64,000 nt of DNA from Candidatus Didemnitutus sp. (GTDB lineage Bacteria > Verrucomicrobiota > Verrucomicrobiia > Opitutales > Opitutaceae): assembly GCA_019634575.1 (NCBI GenBank), contig JAHCAY010000002.1:124001-188000 (forward strand), in the 5' to 3' direction. A program made the translations under genes and the position numbers. Every line of letters starts with the position of its first letter. The first letter of the stretch is position 1. This document shows, piece by piece, positions 51,138 to 61,309 of this stretch. The notes under the pieces were generated by a model. It saw nothing but the letters and a program-made list of their open reading frames with translations, was not told the origin of the DNA and did not search any database.

Positions 51138-51881
51138 ATGAGCACCTCCCGCCCGGCCCAAGTCCCGCAACACGTCGCCATCATCATGGATGGTAACGGA
51201 CGCTGGGCGAAACAGCGCGGGATGCCGCGTCTCGAGGGCCACCGCCGCGGCGTCGAGACCGTCCGCACCGTCGTCGACACCGCGCGCGAACTCGGCATCC
51301 GCTACCTCACCCTCTACGCGTTCTCCGCCGAGAACTGGAAGCGTCCCGGCGAGGAAGTGTCCGGCCTGATGGGCCTCCTCGATTTCTTCCTGAAGCGGGA
51401 ACTCAACAACCTCATCAAGGAAAAGGTCCGCCTCCGCACCATCGGCCGCATCGAGGCGCTGCCCGAGAACGTCCGCCGCGAACTCGAACGCGTGAAGGAG
51501 GCGACGAAGCACTTCACGGACTGGAACCTCATCCTCGCGCTCAATTACGGCGCGCAAACCGAGGCCGCCGACGCCGCGCGCGCCTACGGCGAAGCCGTCC
51601 GCGCCGGCACTGAAAATCCCGCCGAAGCGACGTGGGAAAAATTCAGCCGCTACCTCTACACCGCCGACCTGCCCGAGCCGGATTTGCTCATCCGCACCTC
51701 CGGCGAGCTGCGCCTGAGCAATTTCCTGATGCTGCAGCTGGCCTACGCCGAACTGATCTTCACCCCGACGCTGTGGCCGGATTTCGGTCGCGCCGACCTG
51801 ATCGCCGCCGTCGAGGAATTCAACCGTCGCGAACGCCGCTACGGCGCCACCACGGAGCAAATCAAGGCTGGCCCCGCCTGA
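51138..51881 (+). CDS. uppS: Isoprenyl transferase (undecaprenyl diphosphate synthase)
   Basis: Cis-prenyltransferase that builds the C55 lipid carrier for wall and polysaccharide synthesis. The 247-residue protein has HVAIIMDGNGRWA with catalytic Asp18, YLTLYAFSAENWKRP, and the C-terminal IRTSGELRLSNFLMLQLAY plus ELIFTPTLWPDFG. All signature positions are conserved. ATG at 51138. It leads a uppS-cdsA-dxr-rseP-ispG series, 22 bp before cdsA. Confidence 0.96.
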   Translation: MSTSRPAQVPQHVAIIMDGNGRWAKQRGMPRLEGHRRGVETVRTVVDTARELGIRYLTLYAFSAENWKRPGEEVSGLMGLLDFFLKRELNNLIKEKVRLRTIGRIEALPENVRRELERVKEATKHFTDWNLILALNYGAQTEAADAARAYGEAVRAGTENPAEATWEKFSRYLYTADLPEPDLLIRTSGELRLSNFLMLQLAYAELIFTPTLWPDFGRADLIAAVEEFNRRERRYGATTEQIKAGPA

Positions 51882-51903
51882 TTGGGGCCGACTTACTCCG
51901 CCC

Positions 51904-52746
51904 GTGTTTTCGCGCATTTTCAGCACCCTTCTGCTCTGGGGCATCATCCTCGGCAGCCTGTGGTTCTTCGGTCCGCACGCGGCCGTCGCCATCCTCACGA
52001 TCCTCGCCGCGCTGACGCTGCACGAGTTCTACCAACTCGCAGAAAAGATGGGCTTCCGGCCGTTCCGCTGGATCAGCCTAGCCTTCTCCGTGGCGATCAC
52101 CGCCGGGCCGTTCTACGTCACGGAATACTTCTTCCAAGGCGACGAGCCGCCCAGCTTTGCGCCGACGCTGCTCGCGCTGGCCATCGTGGTCTTCTGCGTG
52201 CGCGTGCTGTTCGAACGCGAACATCAGGCGCGCGTCGAGTCGCTCATCGCGACCATCGTCGGCCTGCTTTACGTGCCGTTCCTGCTGCACTTCCTCGTGC
52301 GGCTGATGCTCCTCTACTCCGAGCCGAACATCGGGCTCGTCGCCTGCCTGTGGGTCGTCGCCGTTTCGAAGTTCTGCGACGTCGGCGCGCTGCTCACCGG
52401 CATGGCCTTCGGCAAACACAAGATGGCTCCCAACATCAGCCCGAAGAAGACCTGGGAAGGCGCGATCGGCGGCGTGGCCACCTCGGCCGGCCTCGGCGCG
52501 CTGATTGCCTGGCTCGTGCCCGACTACCTGCCCGAGTCCCTCACGCCCGCCATCGCCGCCGCCGTCGGCGTGCCGATCGCGCTGGTCACGATCGTCTCGG
52601 ACCTCATCGAATCCGCCATGAAACGCCGTGCCGACATCAAGGATTCCGGACGCATGATCCCGGGCATCGGCGGCGCCTTCGACCTCACCGACTCGCTGAT
52701 TCTCACCGCGCCGGTCGCCTACGTGATCTTCCTGTTCCTCGCCTGA
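51904..52746 (+). CDS. cdsA: Phosphatidate cytidylyltransferase
   Basis: Makes CDP-diacylglycerol, the precursor of membrane phospholipids. The 280-residue membrane protein has about seven helices and the C-terminal signature DLIESAMKRRADIKDSGRMIPG. The usual PGHGG..DRxDS ending reads PGIGGAFDLTDS here: one His and one Arg of the signature are replaced. The N-terminal KMAPNISPKKTWEGAIGG motif is normal. The start is GTG at 51904. It lies in the conserved uppS-cdsA-dxr-rseP order. Confidence 0.92.
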   Translation: MFSRIFSTLLLWGIILGSLWFFGPHAAVAILTILAALTLHEFYQLAEKMGFRPFRWISLAFSVAITAGPFYVTEYFFQGDEPPSFAPTLLALAIVVFCVRVLFEREHQARVESLIATIVGLLYVPFLLHFLVRLMLLYSEPNIGLVACLWVVAVSKFCDVGALLTGMAFGKHKMAPNISPKKTWEGAIGGVATSAGLGALIAWLVPDYLPESLTPAIAAAVGVPIALVTIVSDLIESAMKRRADIKDSGRMIPGIGGAFDLTDSLILTAPVAYVIFLFLA

Positions 52747-52773
52747 GGGAACGGCCGCGCGACACGCAACGCA

Positions 52774-52799
52774 GGTGGCCCGCGACCTCCGGGCGGGGG
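52774..52799. repeat. Single REP of family 1 (GTGG variant)
   Basis: GGTGGCCCGCGACCTCCGGG followed by CGGGGG; it is family 1 with GTGG in place of GTAG. Directly beside it lies the family 2 pair. Confidence 0.6.
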
Positions 52800-52807
52800 A
52801 TGCGTCC

Positions 52808-52868
52808 TGTGGGAGCGAGCTTGCTCGCGACACACCCGCCGCCAGTCGCGAGCAAGCTCGCTCCCACA
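52808..52868. repeat. GTGG-type REP pair (family 2), between cdsA and dxr
   Basis: TGTGGGAGCGAGCTTGCTCG at the left and CGAGCAAGCTCGCTCCCACA at the right: two inverted REPs in a 61-bp doublet. The sequence closely resembles the well-known GTGGGAGC...GCTC REP class of Pseudomonas. A second copy lies inside ispG. Confidence 0.8.
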
Positions 52869-52990
52869 ATCCTCCCCGCCAACGCTTGCCACACGGCGGC
52901 GCCGCGGCCGCTTCCCGGCTTCGCCCGCCCCCTCCTCCGATTTTTGCTGTCCCCGTGCCGCGCCGGCCTTCATAAACGCCGCTCGCACCC

Positions 52991-54169
52991 TTGGCCACCT
53001 CCGCTCCCAAACGTCGCATCGTCCTCCTCGGCGCCACTGGCTCCATCGGCGAAAACACGCTCAAAGTCATCGCCGCCCACCGCGACCGCCTCGAACTCGT
53101 CGGCATCGCCGCCCACGGTCGGCACACCCGCCTCGCGGAGATCGCGCGCGAATTCGGCGTCCGCCACGTCGCACTCTACGATGAGCGGGCGTTCAGCGCC
53201 GCGAAAAACTCCGGCGCTTTCCCCACCGGCACGCGCTTCTACGGCGGCCTCGCCGGCTTGACCGAACTCGCGACGATGCACGCGGCCGACACCGTCCTCG
53301 TCGCGGTCGTCGGCACCGCCGGCCTGCAACCCGCCCTGGCCGCCATCGCCGCCAAGAAAACCATCGCCCTCGCCTCGAAGGAACTGCTGGTGATGGCCGG
53401 CAAGTTCGTCCTGGCCGCCGCGCACCAACACGGCGTCCGCCTCCTGCCCGTCGACAGCGAGCACAACGCCGTTTTCCAGTGCCTCGAAGGTCACCGCGCC
53501 AGCGACGTGAACCGCATCGTGCTCACGGCCTCCGGCGGCGCGTTTCGCGACTGGCCGCTCGAACGCCTCGCCACCGCCACCCCCGCCGACGCGCTGAAGC
53601 ATCCGAATTGGGCGATGGGCCCCAAGATCACGGTCGACTCCGCCACCCTGGCCAACAAGGGCCTCGAACTGATCGAGGCGCAGTGGCTCTTCGACCTCCG
53701 CGCCGAGCAGTGCCAGGCCGTGCTGCACACGCAGAGCATCGTCCATTGCCTCGTCGAGTTTTCGGACGGCTCGATGCTCACGCAGCTCTGCCCGCCGTCG
53801 ATGACGTTCCCGATCCAGCACGCGTTGCTCCACCCGCACCGCGCGCCGAGCGCGACCGTCAGCGCCCTGAGCTTGGACAAGGTGTTCAGCCTCGATTTTC
53901 GCCCGGTCGAAGCGGCCCGTTTCCCGATGCTCGGCCTCGCGCAGGCCGCGATGGCCACCGGCGGCACCGCGCCGGCGATCTACAACGCCGCCAACGAAGT
54001 CGCCGTCGCGGAGTTTCTCGCCGGCCGTGCGCCGTTCCTTGCGATTTCGCGCACCGTGGAACAGGTTCTGGCCCGCGTGAAATCCGCCGAACCCACCGCG
54101 CTCGACGATGTCTTTGCCGCCGACGCGGAAGCCCGCCGCGTCGCGGCCGAAATTCTGCCGCGCCCCTAA
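52991..54169 (+). CDS. dxr: 1-deoxy-D-xylulose 5-phosphate reductoisomerase
   Basis: Second step of the MEP isoprenoid pathway. The 392-residue protein has the NADPH fold start RRIVLLGATGSIGENTLKVI, KELLVMAG, the metal-site VDSEHNAVFQCLEGH (about 153-167), LTASGGAFRDWPLE and WAMGPKITVDSATLANKGLE. The start is TTG at 52991, the only in-frame start close to the conserved N-terminus. It supplies precursors to UppS, encoded 1 kb upstream; IspG of the same pathway lies 2 kb downstream. Confidence 0.95.
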   Translation: MATSAPKRRIVLLGATGSIGENTLKVIAAHRDRLELVGIAAHGRHTRLAEIAREFGVRHVALYDERAFSAAKNSGAFPTGTRFYGGLAGLTELATMHAADTVLVAVVGTAGLQPALAAIAAKKTIALASKELLVMAGKFVLAAAHQHGVRLLPVDSEHNAVFQCLEGHRASDVNRIVLTASGGAFRDWPLERLATATPADALKHPNWAMGPKITVDSATLANKGLELIEAQWLFDLRAEQCQAVLHTQSIVHCLVEFSDGSMLTQLCPPSMTFPIQHALLHPHRAPSATVSALSLDKVFSLDFRPVEAARFPMLGLAQAAMATGGTAPAIYNAANEVAVAEFLAGRAPFLAISRTVEQVLARVKSAEPTALDDVFAADAEARRVAAEILPRP

Positions 54170-54200
54170 CCTTTCACTCCCAGCCGGCACAATCCATTTG

Positions 54201-54336
54201 AACCACAGATAAACACAGATTCACACAGATGAGTTCGGCCAAACACCAAACGTGAATCCACACCGCTTCCTCGCCCCCCAACTTCTGCCTGCCGTATCTG
54301 TGTTCATTTGTGTTCATCTGTGGTTTTCACCCGTCT
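54201..54336. repeat. Inverted ACACAGAT repeat between dxr and rseP
   Basis: The left arm (54201-54233) reads AACCACAGATAAACACAGAT plus more ACACAGATGA; the right arm (54294-54336) is its approximate reverse complement (ATCTGTGTTCATTTGTGTTC, then ATCTGTGGTTTT). The units have a roughly 10-bp period. No gene is visible between the arms. Confidence 0.7.
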
Positions 54337-54362
54337 CGTTTCAGCATCTCCGCCCCAGCTAA

Positions 54363-55808
54363 ATGGAACTCTTTTCCTCCGTCCTCGGCACCGTCTGGTC
54401 GATCTTCCTGATCGTCCTCTTTTTCGGTGGCTCGATCTTCGTCCATGAACTCGGCCACTTCCTCGCCGCGCGCCGCCGCGGCGTGAAGGTCGAGCGTTTT
54501 TCAATCGGCTTCGGTCCGAAAATCTTCGGGTGGACCGGCAAGGACGGCGTCGACTACCGCGTCTCCTGGCTGCCGCTCGGCGGCTACGTCGCGCTCCCGC
54601 AGCTCGCCGACATGGCCGAACTCGAGGGCGGCAGCACGGTCGACGTGAAATCGCTCCCGCCCGTCAGCTACTCGACCAAGGTGATCGTGTTCGTCGCCGG
54701 CGCGGTCTTTAACCTCATCTTCGCCTTCCTGCTCGCGACCGTCCTCTGGCAGATCGGCCGCCCGGCGCCCGAGAGCATCACGACAACGAAGATCGGCTAC
54801 GTCGCCGCCACCATCAAAGTGGATGGACAAGACGTCCCCAGCCCCGCCGCCAAGGCCGGCCTGCGCGTGGGCGACGTCATTCGCAAGGTCGACGGACGCG
54901 AGGTGAACGACTGGCTGCAGTTCAAGAGCGCGCTCGTCCTCAGCACCAGCGTCAGCGCGTCCGGCGACCGCTCCGCCGTGCTCACCGTCGAGCGCGACGG
55001 CGCCACGCGCGATATCCCCGTCCAACCCGTGCGCGCCGGCGAGGATCGCTTCCGCCAAATCGGCGTCGCTGCCGCCTATTTGCCCGTCATCGACGCCGTC
55101 GAGCCCGGCTCCTCCGCCGCCAAGCTCGGTTTTCAGGCCGGCGACCGCTTTGTCGCGCTCAACGGCGTGCGCCTGCACAGCTTCGATCAGCTCTACGATC
55201 ACCTCGCGAAAAACAAGACGCAGCCCACCGAGATCACGCTCGCGCGCACCGGCGGCGAGGCGCGGGTGACCGTGCCTCCGTTTGAGGACAAAAAACCGAA
55301 CCCCTTCAACGGCCTGCAGCTGACCGTGCCCTACCAACTGCTCCACGACACGCCCTGGCACCAATTCTCCGACACGGTCGAAACGACCTTCCGCACCTTC
55401 TGGAGCCTGATCAGTCCGCGCGGCGACGTCAGCGCGTCGAACCTCTCCGGCCCCATCGGCATCGGCCGCGGTTTCTGGGACGCGGCGCAATCCGACTACC
55501 CGCTGCGCTTCGCCACGTGGTTCGCCATCCTGGTGAACATCAACCTCGCCATCTTCAACCTGCTCCCGATTCCCGTGCTCGACGGCGGCCACATCCTCTT
55601 CGCCACCATCGGCAAGCTCCGCGGCCGCCCGATTCCCTTCAACATCATCGCCAGCACCCAGAGCGTGTTCGTCGTCCTGCTGCTGGGCATGATGCTTTAC
55701 GTGACCGTCTTCGGCGACATCCGCCGCATGGTGCGCGACTACCGCGCCGAGGCCGCCGCCAAAGAACAGGTCGAGCAACAGAAAAAAGCCGCCGAGCCGG
55801 CGAAGTAA
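54363..55808 (+). CDS. rseP: RIP metalloprotease RseP (site-2 protease)
   Basis: Intramembrane zinc protease that cleaves anti-sigma factors and signal-peptide remnants. The 481-residue protein has HELGH at 28-32, two PDZ domains (about 155-235 and 245-320), and the second metal motif NLLPIPVLDGGHIL (about 398-411). It has four membrane helices. ATG at 54363. It is placed in the conserved order cdsA-dxr-rseP. A cognate anti-sigma factor is not visible nearby. Confidence 0.94.
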   Translation: MELFSSVLGTVWSIFLIVLFFGGSIFVHELGHFLAARRRGVKVERFSIGFGPKIFGWTGKDGVDYRVSWLPLGGYVALPQLADMAELEGGSTVDVKSLPPVSYSTKVIVFVAGAVFNLIFAFLLATVLWQIGRPAPESITTTKIGYVAATIKVDGQDVPSPAAKAGLRVGDVIRKVDGREVNDWLQFKSALVLSTSVSASGDRSAVLTVERDGATRDIPVQPVRAGEDRFRQIGVAAAYLPVIDAVEPGSSAAKLGFQAGDRFVALNGVRLHSFDQLYDHLAKNKTQPTEITLARTGGEARVTVPPFEDKKPNPFNGLQLTVPYQLLHDTPWHQFSDTVETTFRTFWSLISPRGDVSASNLSGPIGIGRGFWDAAQSDYPLRFATWFAILVNINLAIFNLLPIPVLDGGHILFATIGKLRGRPIPFNIIASTQSVFVVLLLGMMLYVTVFGDIRRMVRDYRAEAAAKEQVEQQKKAAEPAK

Positions 55809-55847
55809 GATCCGCGGATTCTTCCGAGAAGGATCGTAGCTCAGCGA

Positions 55848-55935
55848 AAGGTGGGCGCCGACGTCCCGGCGGCGCCAGGGATTTTCGCAGCGTGCACCGC
55901 GCCCAAGTCGCCGCCGAGACGTCGGCGACCAACTG
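55848..55935. repeat. AGGTGGGCGCCG palindromic element (family 4)
   Basis: AAGGTGGGCGCCGACGTCCC at the left; GCCGAGACGTCGGCGACCAA at the right. It belongs to the same family as 44500-44577. Confidence 0.55.
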
Positions 55936-56001
55936 CAACCGACGCAGTTGTCTTCCATCTTCCAGCCTTCGATTTCCCCGTCCTAAATCCTCTGCCCCAG
56001 A

Positions 56002-56057
56002 CTTCAGTCCTCCGCCTTCAGTCCTCCGCCTTCTGTCCTCCGCCTTCTGTCCTCCCC
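56002..56057. repeat. CT-rich tandem array, four 14-bp units
   Basis: Four consecutive 14-mers: CTTCAGTCCTCCGC twice, CTTCTGTCCTCCGC once, CTTCTGTCCTCCCC once. This is the clearest tandem repeat of the window. A related stretch is inside tgpA. Confidence 0.85.
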
Positions 56058-56184
56058 GCCGCACCGGATGAGCGCGCCAGCCCGCTCGGGGCCAAAGTTG
56101 CTTAATAGGAACTTTGCCGTCTGCGGCACCGCGCCCTCCGTTCTTGCCACTTGTTGCGGGGGCGACTTGTTACTTCCCGTCGCC

Positions 56185-58257
<2,073 letters not shown>

Positions 58258-58767
58258 ACGCGACCGCTCTCCGGCCCGGCGCGCGAAAAATTTCGCGTGC
58301 CAGTCGCGCCAACTTCATGTGTCAAGCGCCGCGACCGCCGCCGGAATTAAGCCCGGCCTTTGCGCCATTTTTTTCGATTTCCGAGTGAGAATCCGTCCCC
58401 GCTCACGCGAAATTCTCGGCAACCCAAAAATGCCGAAAGTTATCCTCCCGGGCATGTGAACAAGTTGTCGGAAACATGGCCTTGAAACGCATTTTGTGAT
58501 TCACGTTATCGTAGCTTTCTCCTTTAACGACCATCCGCTCGTTTCGTTCTTTGCGGTTCCCCCGACACTTTCAGTCTGTCACCTCGATTAGGACGCCCCC
58601 TAGACGCTGGCCATGATGCTTTTCCGCGGCCCCTTCCCCAAGCCTGCGGCGGCCCGGCCAGAGACCCAATTTCACCTTTCGAGGCCTGCTTGACTGACCC
58701 TGTGCGGTGGACGCTGCAAACCCTCCGAAACCGGCGATGTGAATAAGCCTGCGTCCGTCACCAAGCC
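58258..58767. other. Gene-free region upstream of dnaA; possible origin or dnaA control region
   Basis: 510 bp without a supported gene. It has the lowest GC content for several kb (58365-58570, with TTTTTTCGATTT and TGATTCACGTTATCGTAG). It contains TTATTCACA on the minus strand (58738-58746), fitting the DnaA-box consensus TTATNCACA, and a one-mismatch TTGTTCACA (58455-58463, minus strand). TTATCCTCC at 58440 is a weaker match. Two boxes suffice for dnaA autoregulation; an origin is possible but would usually have more. Confidence 0.4.
58738..58746 (-). promoter_or_regulatory. DnaA box upstream of dnaA
   Basis: TTATTCACA on the minus strand, matching TTATNCACA exactly, 21 bp before the dnaA ATG. 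Binding here would be expected to repress dnaA. Confidence 0.5.
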
Positions 58768-60150
58768 ATGCCTCATCCTGCGCCCCAAACTTCCCTCTGG
58801 GAAACCGTGAAATGCGACCTCAAAGGTCTGTTTCCCGAGGATGTGTTCCAGATGTGGTTTGAGCCGATGAGCTGCCTCGAGTCCAACGACGACGCCGTCG
58901 TCCTCGGCGTGCCGAACGACTTCGCCGCGATCTGGATTCACGACAACTACCTCGACCTGATTTCGCAGCGCATCCGCCTCACCGCCGGCCGCCTGGTCCA
59001 CGTCTCGCTGCGCAAATCCGAGGCCAACGGTGCCAGCACGCCCGTGCCGGTCCGTCCCGAGCCGGCCCACCGCCACCGCGCCGGAGCGAAGACCCGCACC
59101 GTCCGCTACGATGAGCGCACCGCCGTCGCCGGCTCGCTCAACCCGCGCAACACCTTCGAAAACTTCGTCGTCGGCGGCAACAACCAGCTCGCCCACGCCG
59201 CCGCGCTCGCCGTCGCCCAAGCCCCCGCGCAGGCCTACAATCCACTTTTCATCCACGGCAGCACCGGCCTCGGCAAGACGCACCTGATGCACGCCATCGG
59301 GCACAGCATCCTCCAGCGTAACCCCGAGGCGAAGATCGCCTACCTCTCCACCGAGAAGTTCACCAACGAGTTCATCCACGCCATCCAGGAGAACTCGCTC
59401 ACGAAGTTCCGCCAGCGCTACCGCAACGTCGACGTCCTCCTCGTCGACGACATCCAGTTCCTCGCCGGCAAGGAGCGCATCCAGGAAGAATTTTTCCACA
59501 CCTTCAACGACCTCTTCGAGTCCGGCAAACAGATCGTCCTCTCCAGCGACCGCCCCGTCACCGAGATCGCCGCGCTCGAAGCGCGCCTCGTCTCGCGTTT
59601 CCAATGGGGCCTCGCCGCCGACATCCAGTCGCCCGACCTCGAGACCCGCGTCGCCATTCTCCGCACCAAAGCCAACACCCTCAAGGTCGACATCCCGATG
59701 CCGGTCCTCGAGTTCATGGCGCAGCACATCTCGAAGAACATCCGCCGCCTCGAAGGCGCGCTGATCAAGGTCTCGAGCTACTCCGCGCTCACCGGCAAAC
59801 CCCTCGATCTCCCGACCGCGGAAAACCTCCTGAAGGACGTGCTCATGGAAGAGGCGCAAAACCGCCTCAGCATCGAGGCGATCCAGAAGCGCGTCGCCGA
59901 CCACTACCAGATCCGCCACTCCGACATGACGTCCAAGCGCCGGCCCAACGCCATCGCGTTCCCGCGCCAGATCGCCATGTATCTCTGCCGCCAGCTCACC
60001 CGCCACTCCCTCCAGGAAGTCGGCGACGCCTTCGGCGGCCGCGACCACGGCACCGTCATCCACGCCATCAAGACCGTGGAAAACATGATGGAGACCGACG
60101 ACTCCGTCCGCGGCAGCGTCGACTTCCTCAAGGCGCAGCTCTCGAAGTGA
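58768..60150 (+). CDS. dnaA: Chromosomal replication initiator DnaA
   Basis: AAA+ initiator that binds DnaA boxes and melts the origin. The 460-residue protein has domain I (SLWETVKCDLKGLFPEDVFQMWFEPM, about 9-35), a short domain II, domain III with Walker A GSTGLGKT near 165-172 and VDVLLVDDIQFLAGKER, and the domain IV DNA-binding signature VGDAFGGRDHGTVIHAIKTV (about 418-438). ATG at 58768. dnaN and recF do not follow; the next plus-strand gene is an unrelated small protein, so the common dnaA-dnaN order is absent. Confidence 0.97.
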   Translation: MPHPAPQTSLWETVKCDLKGLFPEDVFQMWFEPMSCLESNDDAVVLGVPNDFAAIWIHDNYLDLISQRIRLTAGRLVHVSLRKSEANGASTPVPVRPEPAHRHRAGAKTRTVRYDERTAVAGSLNPRNTFENFVVGGNNQLAHAAALAVAQAPAQAYNPLFIHGSTGLGKTHLMHAIGHSILQRNPEAKIAYLSTEKFTNEFIHAIQENSLTKFRQRYRNVDVLLVDDIQFLAGKERIQEEFFHTFNDLFESGKQIVLSSDRPVTEIAALEARLVSRFQWGLAADIQSPDLETRVAILRTKANTLKVDIPMPVLEFMAQHISKNIRRLEGALIKVSSYSALTGKPLDLPTAENLLKDVLMEEAQNRLSIEAIQKRVADHYQIRHSDMTSKRRPNAIAFPRQIAMYLCRQLTRHSLQEVGDAFGGRDHGTVIHAIKTVENMMETDDSVRGSVDFLKAQLSK

Positions 60151-60180
60151 TTTTCGTCAGCACACACACCTGACAACTAA

Positions 60181-60214
60181 CAAACGGCCGGGTGCGAAAG
60201 CGCCCGGCCGTTTG
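60181..60214. terminator. Strong rho-independent terminator after dnaA
   Basis: CAAACGGCCGGG pairs with CCCGGCCGTTTG, with a TGC-GAAA-GCG cap (stem extended by one wobble pair). It lies 30 bp after the dnaA stop and 50 bp from the convergent small gene, so it may stop both. Confidence 0.85.
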
Positions 60215-60265
60215 CTTTCCCCCACGCCACGAGCGCCCATTCGAGCCTCGCGCGAAGACGGCCGC

Positions 60266-60517
60266 TCAAAGCGCCGTCACACTCGCATACCGGTCGGAAC
60301 GCGCGAAACCCCTTCCCGCGAGCCGGAGCGCGCGCGCCCGCTCCCCACGCCAGTTCAACGCCACGATCTCCTGCTCGGCTTGCAGCCAGATCGACACGTC
60401 CTGCCCCACCGGCCGCCCCGCGTGCCGCCAAATCGCGGAGGCCCGGGAAGAGATGTCGCGACGACTGCCGCTTGCGAGACGCAAAGGCCGCACCAGCACC
60501 GAAGGAATGGTTTTCAT
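60266..60517 (-). CDS. Small DUF2934-like protein
   Basis: An 83-residue protein. The central ISSRASAIWRHAGRPVGQDV and SIWLQAEQEIV matches the DUF2934 pattern (I.ERAY.IWE..GRP.G.D..HWL.AE.E). That domain is short and of unknown function, common in Proteobacteria. ATG at 60517 follows an AGGGTAGGG ribosome-site-like stretch. It is convergent with dnaA and divergent from the 198-residue protein. Confidence 0.6.
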   Translation of the reverse strand: MKTIPSVLVRPLRLASGSRRDISSRASAIWRHAGRPVGQDVSIWLQAEQEIVALNWRGERARALRLAGRGFARSDRYASVTAL

Positions 60518-60606
60518 CCCCTACCCTGCGCCTTTCCCCGGAAATAGCAAACCACGCCCCGGCCCGCGCTTCCCCCACGCTTGCAATCCCATTTCCGAAT
60601 TCGAAA

Positions 60607-61203
60607 ATGCCTCTCCCGATGACTCTCTCTCCCGAACAAAAAGCCGCCGTCGCCTCCTGGATCGCCGCCGGCGACAATCTCTCCGCCGTGCAGAAGAAGC
60701 TGCAGGAGCAGTTCAAGATTTCCCTCACCTACCGCGACGTCCGCTTCCTCGTCGACGACCTCGAACTCGATCTCAAGGACCCCGCCCCTAAGGTCGACAC
60801 CACCGACGTCACGAAGGCCGCCCCAGCCCCCCGCCCCGCTGCGCCGGAAAAGAAAGGCATGCTCGACAAACTGAAGGAAAAGGTCGGCCTCGGCACCGGC
60901 GACGGCGAGACACCTGCCGCCGACGAGGACGAGTTGCCCGCCGACGAATTCCCCGAGGAAGAAACGTCCGCCGCCCCCGCCGGCACGGGCAGCGTGACCG
61001 TCGAGCTCGACCGCATCGTGCGCCCTGGCTTCGCCATGAGCGGCACCGTGAACTTCAGCGACGGCGTCGCCGGCAAATGGGCCCTCGACCAATACGGCCG
61101 CCTCATGCTCGACACCGGCACGCCGGGCTACAAGCCGAGCACGCCCGACGTGCAGGCCTTCCAGCGCGAACTCAGCGCCCAGCTCCAGCGCCAGGGCTAC
61201 TGA
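60607..61203 (+). CDS. Protein of unknown function with a helical N-terminus and a beta C-terminus
   Basis: A 198-residue soluble protein. Residues 1-60 look helical (SPEQKAAVASWIAAGDNLSAVQKKLQEQFKIS), recalling a small DNA-binding or docking domain, followed by RDVRFLVDDLELDLKD. An acidic Pro/Ala/Glu linker follows (about 60-125). The last 70 residues (VTVELDRIVRPGFAMSGTVN, FSDGVAGKWALDQYGRLMLD) are beta-rich. I recognise no family. ATG at 60607; another Met four codons later would serve equally. Confidence 0.7.
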   Translation: MPLPMTLSPEQKAAVASWIAAGDNLSAVQKKLQEQFKISLTYRDVRFLVDDLELDLKDPAPKVDTTDVTKAAPAPRPAAPEKKGMLDKLKEKVGLGTGDGETPAADEDELPADEFPEEETSAAPAGTGSVTVELDRIVRPGFAMSGTVNFSDGVAGKWALDQYGRLMLDTGTPGYKPSTPDVQAFQRELSAQLQRQGY

Positions 61204-61239
61204 GCCGGGCCCCGCCAGACGTCGGCAGCCACGAGCCCC

Positions 61240-61265
61240 GGTAGCCCGCGACCTCCTGGCGCGGG
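61240..61265. repeat. Single REP of family 1
   Basis: GGTAGCCCGCGACCTCCTGG then CGCGGG: GTAG plus the family 1 hairpin with one base change. It lies between the unknown 198-residue protein and the SRPBCC gene, preceded by a partial family 4-like palindrome. Confidence 0.65.
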
Positions 61266-61309
61266 GAAAGCCGCCGATCTGCGCCCACACCGCCACGCAC
61301 TCTCCCGCC

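Larger units (their letters stand above)
55809..56184. other. Gene-free repeat-filled gap between rseP and ispG
   Basis: The 376 bp hold a family 4 palindrome (55848-55935), a CT-rich tandem array (56002-56057) and a leader of about 120 bp before ispG, including GTTGCTTAATAGGAACTTTG near 56097. I see no ORF worth calling. Confidence 0.6.
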
